From: Schistocephalus solidus
Taxonomy: Eukaryota > Platyhelminthes > Cestoda > Diphyllobothriidea > Diphyllobothriidae
DNA length: 64,000 nt
Assembly: GCA_017591395.1 (NCBI GenBank)
Contig: WEDG01001316.1
Location: 1-64,000 of the forward strand
Direction: 5' to 3'
Shown: piece after piece, positions 11,501 through 23,060 of the stretch
Position numbering within the stretch: the stretch's first letter is position 1
How the letters are laid out: each line of letters begins with the position of its first letter
Translations under genes and position numbers: made by a program
The notes under the pieces: generated by a model
Told to the model about the DNA's origin: nothing
What the model saw: only the letters and a program-made list of their open reading frames with translations
The model's database searches: none

Positions 11501-14500
11501 ACTCCTTCCGAACCCATGATGTTTGGAGTACAAGACAAGACCGTATACAACAGTTCGACCGTCATATTCCGATTATGCTTACCGTATGCTCCACAGAAGG
11601 GTGGTGCAGGGACTGTGACTTGCGCGTGGATTAGTTTTAAGTGATAGCAGCCTTGCGCTGCAGCTACCGCACTCTCTTCTTCTCCCCAACCTCAGCCCGT
11701 AGTTATGAAAGAGTCAAGAAGACAGGAGGCGGGAGAAGATGCAGGTGGCTGGGGCGGCCGGAGCCGCCCCTGGGCGTACCACCACACCTGGCTTGGATCC
11801 CATTAAGTGGGGGTGCCATAAAGGCCACATTAAAAAGGACCCATTACAGCCCGACTCTCAGTCCACCAGTTAGCCACTCCACGCAAAACACACACCGGGC
11901 TAACCACATGGTTCGAGTTATCCCGTCAGTTGGCAAACTTCCAAGCCACGTCTTTTAGCGCACCGTGATGGTTTCAAGCGCTTTATATTATGTATAGTGA
12001 GGAAAATGAGCTGAACCATCGACCTCACTCTCTTCCCCACCCACAATCAGCCCACCGTCCGAGCCGGTCAGTTGTCTGATGCGGAAGTGGGCGCAGCTGC
12101 TGGTGACCTAGTCTACGCGTACTGCATACACGACCTGGCCCCCAAACACTAGCACCAGGATTTCACAAGACAGGGGAGTTGAAAGACGTCACGTTAAGAA
12201 GTAGCCATCGCAGCTTGACTTTCAGATGACCAGTCAGCCACTCCGCACAACACACATTGGATTGACTGCAGACTTTATTGGGGGAGTTTTGACTCCCACA
12301 TGTGCTAGGAGGAAAAAAGTCACATTAAGTGGTCGTGGCCTTCGGATCCCCTCTCAGAAACAACTTTGAACTATCCCCCTCAGTTGATAACCCTCTCAAT
12401 GATTACTTGGAGTGCATAATAGTTTTGAGCGCGTGAGATTCACTTTAACGGGAAACAGAATCATCTCAAGGCTGGGCACCTCAATATCGTCTCCACTGGG
12501 TGTAACACAGCAAGCGCGCAGTAAGTTCTACATCCCAGAAACCATTAGAGGCGCGTCTCTAGGTCTTGCATCCGCAAACTAGTTTCGCAGCCATCTACTG
12601 CATCTATAGCATTTGTCTGTCTATTTTTTCATACCTGAGCTTGGGGAGGCGAGCAAACCAGATGGCGGAACTAAGATTGATGGCCAATAAATCTGCGTTC
12701 AATAACGCCGATTGCTTGGGTAGGAAGGCCAGGGCCAAGAACACTGCCGATTCTCTGGGAAAACTCCTCTTGCTGCTGATAAATCATCCTAGCCACAATA
12801 TCTCGAGTCTTCCCTTAAATTTCACGACTTTTCCACAGCGCTTCCTCCGTTGATGAGGTGGAACGCGAGGAGGGAGTTTGTATTGATTGAAATAATAATT
12901 ATGGCCATGTTTACTATCTATCTTCTCGCCTATTTTTTGCAGGACGTGAACCGGAAGATCAAGCAGCTTAAGCTGGGTCATCGAGTTGGTGCTAAAACAA
13001 AGAAGCGCTCCAAACGTCTTGAACGATCTGTAGAGAACTTGAAACGTAAGAGTGAGCGTAAAAAACAGGATCGTGGTCCCCTTGGAATAAATGTGCCGGC
13101 TATGCATATGATTTATGATCCACAGACCCTCACAGAGCGCCTTCTGCACAAATTAGAACGCTGCAATGACCGACTTGAGATCCGTCTCCTGCTACTGGAG
13201 TTGATTAGTCACCTAATTGGTGTTCACCAGCTGCTATTACTGAATTTCTACCCCTCCTTGCAAAAATTTCTCCGTCCTCAACAGCGTGGTTCGTTTTCAT
13301 AGTTTAATATACTCGCATTTACTTCTTCCTGCCGAGTGGATATCTTGTCTTTTAACCTGTATGTTTGTAGACAGTTCGTTTTCCCTATTTGTCTAGAATT
13401 GACCATTTTGTCGAATTTTGCAGTTAACCTTCTGTTTTGCATCAAATCATCGATTTTACCCACAAATCCTTTTGAGTGTCGTGCTTTGGATGTCTTACTT
13501 CCATTAGGGGGTATATTACTCGTTTACTGACTGGCTGCTAGACTAGTCTGATCTTGGTATTTCACCCCACATTCCTTGACATTTTTGTTTACTCTAAATA
13601 TGCCTTTTTGTTCTTCGATGAATTAGCTTTGCAGCTGTTTTTCACCGCCTTTTAACTGCATATTTCATAGAACCTAGTCATTCTCACGCAACCTAATGTC
13701 TTTTATCTGGAGTGCCTTTCGATAAGTTTTTTATGTAAGCAGAACTTTTATATTATTTCGGAATACGGGAGGCTTAACCTTTTGTCGGTCATCTTGGTAC
13801 ACCGTGCCATCTTTTCTTTTGTAGAAATCACCAGGCTTATGTTGTTTGCAGCGGAAGCCAGCCATGACCAAGTTCCTCCCGACGTAAGTCAGATAATCAT
13901 TATTTACAATTTATGCAATCGCTGTACTATTTCTCCGAGCGTATGACTCACGTTTGACCAGTCTAGGCCTCGAGTATCCATGTCCTGCTTTGTATTTGCA
14001 ATGCTTATGTGGGGAACTGATTTAGCCCACCCACCACCACTTACTAAGAATTAGTATTTTGTGCAAACAGTATCTGTATAATCGTAATCTGTTGGCCGTT
14101 CGGTGACTCTTGCATAACGACCTTCGGTAGGTCACAATGAGAGCTACTTATGCAGTTCCAAATAAGATATATGACGGAGTTCTGTCTAATCTTGGTGAAC
14201 GAAACCTTTCTGTGGAATAATTTGAACTCGGACACCTGATCCACATTAGTGAACTGCTTGCTTTTTGAAGGCATTTCGTTCGGGATTGATATCTAAGAAC
14301 CATAACTACTTATACATATTGAGTAAATATTGTTTTTTATTAAACTTGTGCGCTCCTTAGGCCATTTTACCCATGGTACGGACGATAACAGACAATTTCG
14401 TTACCGACAGAGCGTCTGCCGAAGCCATCACCGTGGGTTTGAACACAATCCGGGAGATCTGTTCTCGATGCCCGTACGCTGTAGATGAGGATCTTCTTGC

Positions 14501-17500
14501 CGACTTGGTTCAGTACCGATCGTATCGCAATAAAAACGTGGTCACCGCAGCCCGTTCTCTGATCCGACTCTATAGACAGGTGAAGTTTTTTCTCACACAG
14601 CTCCTCATGCATGCCTTTTAAGTTTCAGTTTTCAGTCAGCATCCAACGAAATTAAAGTGCTTAGGTTTTTCCTTCTTCCTGCATATTGGAAATTTGCGGT
14701 CACTGCTAGTCTAAACGGCACACGAAGCGGACCTATTTGCACCTTTTTCCGTTTTCGACCAGGCAATGCGATTCACCATTCATTTTCTTTGTTTTCTTTA
14801 TAACTGGTGGGTTTACAGGTGATTTTTTCAGTAAATTTCCGTCAGACCAATGTATTTACGACCACTAGACAACAGCGTGCTTAAAAGGACTTTATCTTAC
14901 TACTACGGAGGGCAACAGGGTTAAGCTAACTAATTTTATGCCCTTTTATTCTACCATAGGTGATTTTGTGAACTTCGGCCAAATTGTGACGCACAGACCT
15001 TTTTAGGTTCTTCCAAAAATAGATATTGACTTGTCCCGTAGGACTTACTACAAGTTTACACATTAATTTATAGGGGACTTAAAGAGCTTCGAACTTAAAA
15101 GCAGAGTATATACCAGAAAACACATAGGGGACGCTGGAGGACCCACAAATAAGCCGAACCTCTCGCAGCTGCGTAATCTAACAGCGCAGAATGGACCGAA
15201 CACTAGTCTTGCTCTTTGCTTGCATCAATAACGGAAGTATCGTAAATCAATCCACCTTTCGAATCTACTCCAGATCAAGAAAATTAGTTTACTAAGCATC
15301 GATATTCCACATTCCGAAAAAACTTGCTGTTGTTGAGACTAAGGCTGGCCAGCGACTATCTCTTCATCCTACACGTCACGCGTTGGGTCGTTTTTGTCTG
15401 CACCCACCCAGTGTCTGGTTTCTTCTCCTTCCTAAACTCCACTGTTGTTCCTCAACCCGCGTAAGTGGTTTTCCGCTACTGCAGGTCTGAGCGCTGCGCG
15501 TGCGAATGCTACCACTACAACCCGTTGGGTAAGCATACCCAAATATGTGCAGATCCTGCTGTCGCATGCTGCTGCCTTGGCAGTAGCGAGAGAACTGTGC
15601 GAACAGTGAGGCGTTGGGGATACCGAACTGGCCGAGGGTGTTGCTGAGTCATCCTTCCCAACGCTCCGAATCCCACTTTTCACTTGCCCATTTTTGTCTC
15701 TGGAGGCTTGTGCAACCTGGGGTAGCGCTGCATGACCATGCCCCGCCGTTTGTCTCTCACGGCTAGTTCATCTGACTTGGTCGCGTAGTTTCATTTTTAG
15801 ACCATATTCTTCCATTCGATTCCACACGAGAGACATTTAGAAACCCCGAAATCCTTAATCTAAATCCAGGAATTCGTGGTTCAGAGTCTCACCAACCATG
15901 TTGGACTCCAACCCCAATCCATTCTCGGTTACTTGGCAACATAAGTCCGCGTTGCTTCGGTGTGTCCGGCGAGAATAACCCAGGTGACATATCGTATTCA
16001 CATCTACTAAAAGTCATCCCTCTTTGCCCCATCACAGATTTCTATTGAAGAATTTTTTGTTTGCATTTCTTTACCATGATTACTTTGAGGGATAAAAAGA
16101 GTACTAAGTCGACCACGAAAAATTTCGAGGAGAAGGAATAACGGGGTTATTTTTACGAAAGTTATAAATAGGTTGCCCCGTGTACTTAGCAGAAAAGATC
16201 CCTGATCGGTGTCTGTTTTGGTGCACGTAGATCAACCCGGCTCTTCTGCCGAAGAAAGAGCTCGGTCGTCCTACGGTCTCCGTTAAGGAGGCCCTCACCG
16301 AACCATTTGATGCTACGACGAGCGCAGCTATCCTCGAGGGACCCTCTCGGGTGTTTGGCCAAAAACCCGTGGCCACTGGCATCCCTGGCGCCGAAGTCCT
16401 TGTCGAGCCGATTGCTGACGGGACGCGTAAGCGAAAACGCGAGCAATTAGAGCGCCCAGTCAAGCGTGCTAAGACGAAGGCTGGACAGGACGCGCTAGAG
16501 GGTAATGCCTCTGAGGACGATGGTGCACATGAGGAAGAAGACCTAGGAGTAGCTGATCTAGACGAGGACGATGCCGATGGTAAGGCGTGCAGAGCCTTGT
16601 TTGTCCCAGTTGTTTATTTGCATGTGTGTGCTATTCTCCAGTTCCATTTTTCACTGATTTGCCCCTTCTTACAATGAATCCTGAATGTAGCAGCCTCTCC
16701 AACCTCCAATCCGATAATTAACCCTCCACCTCGATCCACTGTAAGACAAATGTCTGCTCAAAGCCCACTCGTCTGCTGTTTTTTTAGAAACATCTAGCCT
16801 ACAGGGAGTACCAAACGTAAAAGGCGCCCCTCGTGACTTGTATTAGCCTGTATAGTTTAAGCCATTTAGACCATAGTCATTCCCATTTATTTTTGTCATA
16901 CAGGAGATGTAGGCAGCTCAGACTCCACTGGTGGGGACTCTGAAGAAGAAGGCACTGATAATTCTGACGAAGAAGATGAAGACGAGGAAAACGAAGAAGT
17001 AGAGGAGGAAGAGGAGACTACTCCTATTTCAGAACCAAATCAGTCACGGTCTGCCAGGGCGAAACCGTCAGTGTCAGTTGAAGACATTATATCTACGCGT
17101 ATTCTCACTGACGAGGAGTTTGAGGCCATACGCAAACGCCAAGCCGAGAAAAAGGTTCGTTATCAAATCGAAGTCTCCATTTTCCCTTACTGATATCAGG
17201 CTTGTGTAAGTGCTGTAAGGAGATATTTAGGCCGCTGATTCTAACTTGAACGTGATTGGCCAACACCAGCACGTTTCAAAATAGTACATTTATTTGAAAC
17301 GGTTTCCGAGACACGCACTTTTTTGAAATCTATAAATACCATACTATTTTGAAACTCGGGTGGTTTTCTTAAAGCCCCTTTATATTGACATTCACTAATC
17401 TAAGCTGACTACTGGTCGGAATGCCAACGCCAAGCTCGATAGAAGTCTAGGCCTGAAGAATTGACTTCAAGTTTTGTACTGTGTGTAGTTGGTTTAAACG

Positions 17501-20277
17501 AGTCAATAATCGCCTTTGAATGGATTTTAGTCGCAGTACGGACACAGCGGCCTAAATACATTAACTAAAGGTTGAGCGCACAACAGTCTAGCAAACGCCT
17601 GGTCCCTATTTCTCTCCAAAGAGTGCTCCAGTGAGTGTAGTAATCAGCCTAGTTGTGAGTGTGGACTCCAATTTTGATGATATCTACGAAAATTATTTTA
17701 ATCTGAATACCACTATCATTTTCAGCTTCTATTTGACACATGGGCACCATAAAACAATTATCAGACGTTCATTGATTCCTACCGCTCTTGATATTATTCC
17801 CTGTGGAGTATTTTCAAACTGGATACTTGTCACTTAATATTCGGACCTTCCGTTCATTGAATTTACCCCTCACACTTTATCGGTGCTAATGGATGAGACC
17901 TCACGACGGGACAAAAATCTGCACATGTTGAGGGAGAATGGAAATCTAGGTCAGGCACGGATTTGTGTACCCATCCCCTGAAATACCTTCCTGAAAAGTG
18001 CCTTTTTAACGTATTAAAATAAGCATCCATCGCAAATAAAATCTCCTTTTTGTATATGTAAGAGTACCACGCACTATAACCTAAACTGTTCTTAATACCA
18101 CCATTCCCATATTACGGGTGGTTCAGGGGGTGGGGGGAAGTTTCTTCCTAAATGGTGTCCTTTTATGCATTAAAACAAGCGTGCAGCACAAATACATTTT
18201 TCCCTTTTTATACATTAAAGATCACCCTGTTTGATCTCATAGAAAGCATATATTGCCACCAGTCTGTATTAAAAGATGGGAGGGGGGGGGAAGGGTGGGA
18301 TACGCATATCATTTTGCGACTGAAATCTACAATAACTTACGAACTCACCGAATCGGAGCGATGCACTTTGTCGTTGAATCAAACTGTCTGGTAGATCCTT
18401 TTTTTTACGGAAAAAGGCTATTTAAAATCAAAGCATTTTTCCCCTCCCTCTCACTTTCCCTCTTTCGTGTTTCTATCACTTGTAGTCTAAAGCCACAAGT
18501 GGTACTTTTACCTGTGGACTTAACGTGAGCCTTTTTGCTGGTTTTACCTATTTCCTGCATACGCACTCCTAAAACTCCTTTGTGTCTACCTTCCCGCACT
18601 TTCAGGTGGCTTTTGCAGTTACTGGTGGTCGAAAGAAGAAGCGCTCCCAGATGGAGGAGCTTGTGCTGGAGGAAGACGAGTTGGGCGGTGCCGACAGTGA
18701 CAATGATGCTGATGAGGCTGCCGCCGACCTCTCGAAGGCCCAGGGTCTGGTCAGCATGCGGGACATCACTAAGCTCGTTAAGCGTGCGAAGGCCACCAGG
18801 GCTGACCGTATAGAGTCCATAGTCGAGGGTCGCATCGGCAGAAAGAAGTACGGCTTCCAAGTGAGTTTTCCCCTTAGGATGCGCGTGTATCTATTGTCCT
18901 CTCAACTGTCTTCCTTAACTGGCTGTTAGCTTCATGTCTGACTGCAGCCGCTCCGCTGTGGTAAGAAATTCCGGCTGATGTGGAACTGCAATTATGCAGA
19001 TAAGCGTTAATTTACGGCATGTCTATCTGCGCTAGAGTTTCTTATTCGGCCAAATGTCACCCAGAATATCTTCAACATGTGTATTACCATTTGCTTCGAT
19101 TTTACTGGTATAGGTGTTTTGGAATATTTGAAATGATTCCTTTGACTGATTTGTGAAAAACTCGGCGGCCTCTGTCGGATTCGAACCCACGATTGCACGG
19201 CCAATGAATTCTTCGCCATGTACTCCAAGGAATTTACTGTCATAGGTTGAATTCGACTACATCATTATTGCTCGAACGGTTACCCGAAAAAATTCGACAA
19301 GGGCTTTATTAAGTTTGGCTGTATTTTAAAAATCGAAGTTATGTTTTCTATTTCCATCACTACCCTGATAACCTTATCGCGTGTGGTAGTATCTGTCTTT
19401 GCAATGTGGCAATATTCGAAGTGGGGCCTGTTGTAGAACTGAAATTTAATTTATTTCACGCGTGTTGATCAAAAACCAATCGTACATGTCACCTAGGTAG
19501 CTGATATACTTTACCTCTACAGAATTTGTAGATTTATTTTGACGCTTCCAAAAAATTTGAGTGACAAAGTTTATTAGAATTTTGGGGTTTCACCAGCTTG
19601 CCACACACGATGACAAGATAAAGCTATGATTTGGCTTTTAGAATTTTTAGTTCAGACTGTTTTACGTCATTAGCTTTCATTGCTTTACTGAAAAAAAGAA
19701 ATTAATAGGGCTTGAGACCATAAAGTGCAGCCAAATTAGGTAGTTCACATAAAGCACTCAAAACTGCCTGCTGAACATTTTTAAAAATATCAAAAGCTAC
19801 TTTAAGTTTATAAGTAAATGTAGATGTCATGCGATTTGAATGCCACACGATTTTCTGGTGATTCTACTGAAGAAGTTACTGTAGCTGTTCCAGAGCGTCT
19901 GGTACTTGGGTCGAATCGATCTTTTCGATAGAACAGCACCTGGCTTTGCCTGCATGCCCGTTTTTATGACAAACTGAACATCTGAGGAATGGTTGCCTTC
20001 AGCCAAGAGAGGCTTAATGGTTCGAGTCAGTGCCGAACCGTGTTGTCATCGCTCGGTTTGCTGAATTCGATAAACCCTGTCCGCTCATTCTTTACCACTT
20101 TCCCAGGTGAACCGGATGAATCCGCACGCTAGTACAACCAACCGAGAAAAGAGGAAGAATAAAACCTTCCAGATGATTAAGCACAAAGTTCGCCGGAAGG
20201 CAAAGCGCAGCTTCCGTGAAAAACAGACGGCCCTGCGTGACCACCTCCAGAAGCTTGCCAAGCAGATGCGGAAATAG
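8580..20277 (+). CDS. SDA1: SDA1/SDAD1 homologue, 60S ribosome biogenesis factor (13 exons)
   Basis: Exons: 8580-8660, 8701-8805, 8845-8943, 8982-9164, 9247-9405, 9439-9525, 12943-13288, 13825-13883, 14361-14579, 16231-16579, 16904-17154, 18606-18860, 20107-20277. All introns are GT-AG and phases agree, giving 787 codons plus TAG. Family landmarks in order: the NUC130/3NT-like region (residues 50-110, '[18 protein letters not shown]'), '[18 protein letters not shown]' (~130), '[18 protein letters not shown]' (~190), '[16 protein letters not shown]' and '[20 protein letters not shown]' (~300-340), '[15 protein letters not shown]' (~390), 'GIPGAEVL' (~500), an acidic tract (~570-595), and the basic C-terminus '[15 protein letters not shown]' then '[16 protein letters not shown]'. 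SDA1 acts in the nucleolus/nucleus on pre-60S particles and their export. The protein is longer than vertebrate SDAD1 (about 690 residues), mainly in the acidic part. The ATG is the first in frame; the N-terminus aligns with the family. Confidence 0.93.
10188..10280 (-). repeat. Terminal fragment of the zinc-finger LINE 3' repeat
   Basis: 'gttcgaccgtcgtatttcga' and the following 'tgctccgcagcagggtg' match the ends of the copies at 11.5, 26.3 and 58.1 kb. Only about 90 bp of the 3' terminus are present. In the orientation of the complete LINE at 58-63 kb this is a strongly 5'-truncated insertion. Confidence 0.6.
11545..12530 (-). repeat. Zinc-finger LINE 3'-region repeat, about 1 kb, inside SDA1 intron 6
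   Basis: It starts with 'cagttcgaccgtcatattcc', runs through 'ggcggccggagccgcccctg', 'ggtgccataaaggccacatt' and 'gttatcccgtcagttggcaa', all also present in the copies at 26.3-27.7 and 58.1-58.9 kb. From about 12190 the 'gccatcgcagc..gac...cagtcagccact' block repeats in diverged form. The orientation equals that of the 58-63 kb LINE (minus), which makes it a 5'-truncated LINE copy consisting of 3' region only. Confidence 0.7.
15104..15225 (+). ncRNA. Hammerhead-like repeat, copy 1 (degenerate), SDA1 intron 9
   Basis: This copy begins 'gagtatataccagaaaacac' and shares its whole length with copies at 30854-30985 and 56655-56785. Helix I strand CCCA is at 15142-15145; the core reads 'caaataag' where a hammerhead has CUGANGAG; the 3' half is 'ccgaacactagtctt', against 'cgaaacacgagtctgg' in copy 3. 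It is the most decayed of the three. The repeat family is clear, the ribozyme assignment is inferred. Confidence 0.4.
16580..16903 (+). other. SDA1 intron 10 (324 bp)
   Basis: It interrupts a glycine codon (phase 1) between the exon coding for the lysine/arginine-rich nuclear-localisation-like segment and the exon coding for the acidic tract. No further feature is seen inside. Confidence 0.8.
19140..19245 (-). repeat. tRNA-derived SINE-like sequence in SDA1 intron 12
   Basis: The minus strand has a B-box 'gtgggttcgaatccgac' preceded at tRNA-like spacing by 'catggcgaagaattcattgg', which resembles an A-box and anticodon arm. A full cloverleaf cannot be drawn because the acceptor stem does not close, so it is a tRNA-derived SINE head or tRNA pseudogene, not a functional tRNA gene. 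Confidence 0.45.
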
Positions 20278-22836
20278 TAATTTCTCATTTTTTGTACAAA
20301 TATACCATTTCTGCTGTAAAAAGGTAGTTTTCAAATGAGAGGGGGGAGAGGAGGGGGAAGGTGGAGTAAGCGGGTGTGAAGAACCATTGTGACCGTGTCA
20401 GTACTCCTTAGCTCGTTGAATTGACAACTAAGAACACCCTTAGCGAAGACAGAAAACAACAGCGGTCGCACACGCGTTAGAATGAACCATGAATCAATTA
20501 TGAGGATGTGAAGTTGGGGTTTAGGGTAAAATGCGCACTAAGCCGGAATTTGCATCAGCTGTAGTCCTCGCATTTTTGACACTTAAAAGTGCTTTTGTTC
20601 TTCAGACAGCTGGGCCCATCGCGAAAACCGCCATACGCACTACAGAAGCCCTGAAAAGGCGTCAGTTATCTAAAACTGAGTTTGATGATGCCTTGTTTTC
20701 TTGAAGCGTTTTTGGTGATACAGTCGGATTGTTAATTAAAAAAGCCATCAGCGAAGAAAGCTCGGCCAAAATTTGATCACAATTAAGGAGTCAGCTTCTA
20801 AATAAAAGTTTAGCTGAACCGACGAGTGATAAGTTGTCTTGTATGTAAATCGGCCAATGTGTTAATATGAAGCCTTCTTCTGCCATAGAATGGCAAAATT
20901 TGCTTTCAAGGTGAAAAATAGCACAAAGTCTGCGCGTTTGAATTCTCTTTCATTTTTAACAAAAACTGGGTGACTGAAATTGCATGCAAGACTGTTGACA
21001 TAGCTTTGCAGCATAGGAATATCGGACCGCTTTCCTCTGACTTCAAAGTCCATTTGATTATGCTAAATAATTTGCAAGGATAATCTGCAGGAGAAGTAGG
21101 AGCGACGGCTGATTTTATCATTTTGAACGCGATGGAGCGCACTCGCCTCGTTGGAAATTTTCTGAAGTTGATTTCACCTTCCCTGGACTACGTTTTCAAT
21201 AAAAAAGACCCGCTGAAGTTGCAGTGATCGATAGCGTGGAAGTTACCAGGTCGAAAATCAGGGAAGGTTAAGTTATTCGATCAGCCTTCCTGAGACCGAA
21301 GAGCATAAGGTAACTCCGTAAGCTGTCTGTTCCTGCAAGTGTCCACCTATGAGATTGTCAGGCCACGGGGCGGATCGCGTATGTGCTTTGTCTGCGTATC
21401 TACAGTTGATCAGCAGTGTTGATTAGCCTCGATCTCCCGCCACACTAGTGCCAAGTCCCTCGCGGATCCAGCAACGAATTGGCGGGAAGTGTGAGGTGGA
21501 CAGCAAGGTGGAATGAGCGAATGGCCGCGCCGGCGACCGTTTTGGCCCTATGTGACATAATTACCGTTATCAGCCAGCCATATGCCAACCTAGGGTCAGG
21601 AAGGCCTGGCGTCATGTGCTCCTACCTCTCGGACGCAGGCCCAAGTCTTGACAAGGGCGCTTTAAATCCGCAAGTAACTGGTTTTTGCCGACCTGGGGAG
21701 AAGCTGTTGATAAAGAAACATTCTCTAATAAGGACGAGCTCAATGCGTCCCTCACACTTCAAAACTACGTAAAATTGAGATAGAAAAAGCCGGTAATTAA
21801 CGAAGGTGAAGTACAGCCCAAAATAGTTATTCTGCAAGTATAACCTAACGTATTTCGCTAGTCCTCAGATGACAATTTTTACTTCGCGGAAGTAGACCAT
21901 TACTCAGTTAGCTGCTCGGCGTCAGTGTTTCCTGTCACACACAAACGGGTGGGTGCAAAGGTAAGGGGTTGGATACTCACAGCCTCTTCTGGCAAATGGC
22001 CACCTGCAGCAAACCCTAATTAATGGGATCTCACCATTTTACAACTGCTTACGCCAGGTGGCGAAGCTAGTTTGTTCTAAGACGCCAGTCAGATCGCGTG
22101 CACCCTTTCTACTCTACTCTGATGAAAAATGATGACAAGACTGGTGGGGAACTGGCTTTTAGCTCTTTTGATTTCGTTTGTAGATGCCGTGCGCTGTTTT
22201 TGTGCCCCTCACTTAGTCTCTGGCCCTAGGTTTTACTCGAGGGCATAGCTGACGGAAGGGGAAAATAAGCCAGACGCGTCTTCTGTTTTTATCTCTCGTC
22301 TTTGTCAAGCACCTCTCACGCTACTCTTAGTTCTACGAAAATTCGAGATGGTTCTCCAAGTCGAAACAGAAGGCTTGTATTCTGTCCTGCAATAAAAGCG
22401 CCAAAGGTAATGACAGTAACGTATTCATTTTTTCCCAACCTTAACCATATTTGACGGTAAATTTAGTTGACTTCAATTTTAACTAAATTCGAATAGTTAA
22501 GTGGAAAGGTTTAAAAGTCATTGAGGAAAAATTTGGCGGTAACCTTTTCCGTTTCCCACAATGATATAAGGATCAGTGAAACACCCAAACCTTGGGGTCA
22601 TTGCGAACGTCATCATCTCACGTATCTGGGGTTATTAATTACACGATCAAACGCACATACGTACAGTGGACTCTACCTTACCGTTTCCCGATCGGCCGTC
22701 GTGTGTAAATTTACTGTAGCCAGGGGCGGTCGTTCACAACTCTCTACTTGTTTAAACTCCGCAGACATTGTCCGCGTAAAAGATAACAATACCAAGACGT
22801 AAATGTTTGTGCTTTCTGTTAGACGGGTTTACATTT
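20278..22836. other. Downstream of SDA1; no gene recognised
   Basis: There is no AATAAA close behind the SDA1 stop; the first one is at 20801-20806 ('aataaaagtttagctg'), 524 bp downstream, and is a possible poly(A) signal. A G-rich run lies at 20339-20362. The rest, including short ORFs near 21.5 kb, gives no coding signature. Confidence 0.4.
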
Positions 22837-22962
22837 AGGCAGAATAACATGACCGACAAAGACAAAAAAGACTGGAATGGTCATTGATGGCTTATTAGCC
22901 GTCATCAGCCAGAACTGACCATTCCAGTTTCCCTTGCCTTTGTCGGTCATGTTATCCTGCCT
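22837..22962. repeat. Fold-back SINE: 47-bp inverted repeat around a 32-nt loop
   Basis: The arms 22837-22883 and 22916-22962 are reverse complements at about 41 of 47 positions, mostly differing by C/T. Both end in 'tgaccattccagt' next to the loop and in 'cggtcatgttat.ctgcct' outside. The minus strand reads CTGATGA at 22908-22902, then GGCT-AATA-AGCC, the helix II-like part of the SINE core also seen at 32.04 and 49.80 kb. It probably formed when two copies inserted head to head or by template switching. Confidence 0.75.
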
Positions 22963-23060
22963 ATATCATTAGCCGCCTTGCGGCTGCTGGCGGGGCTCGA
23001 GGGTCAGCCCCAAGGCACAACAGGACGAGTGAGTCCCGTATCCAATCGGTGAGCGCCTAC
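22963..23060 (+). repeat. SINE body flanking the fold-back
   Basis: After the right arm comes a GC-rich segment with the hairpin 'gccgccttgcggc' and 'ggggctcgagggtcagcccc', which also folds back. It contrasts with the AT-rich surroundings and looks like the 3' body of the same repeat. I see no second copy of this part in the window. Confidence 0.4.

Larger units (their letters stand above)
9526..12942 (+). other. SDA1 intron 6 (3.4 kb) carrying repeats
   Basis: The jump from intron lengths of 33-82 bp to 3417 bp occurs here. The intron contains two copies of the dispersed GC-rich LINE 3'-end repeat (10188-10280 and about 11545-12530) in minus orientation. The rest shows no gene. Donor 'ggcgtacgg' and acceptor 'ttttttgcag' bracket it. 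Confidence 0.85.

Noticed and set aside
19140..19245. Functional tRNA gene on the minus strand
   Set aside because: Only the T-arm region is convincing; no closed cloverleaf.
23010..23040. 'ggacgagtgagtcc' as a hammerhead helix II
   Set aside because: The order of the two halves is reversed relative to a hammerhead; it is only a small hairpin.
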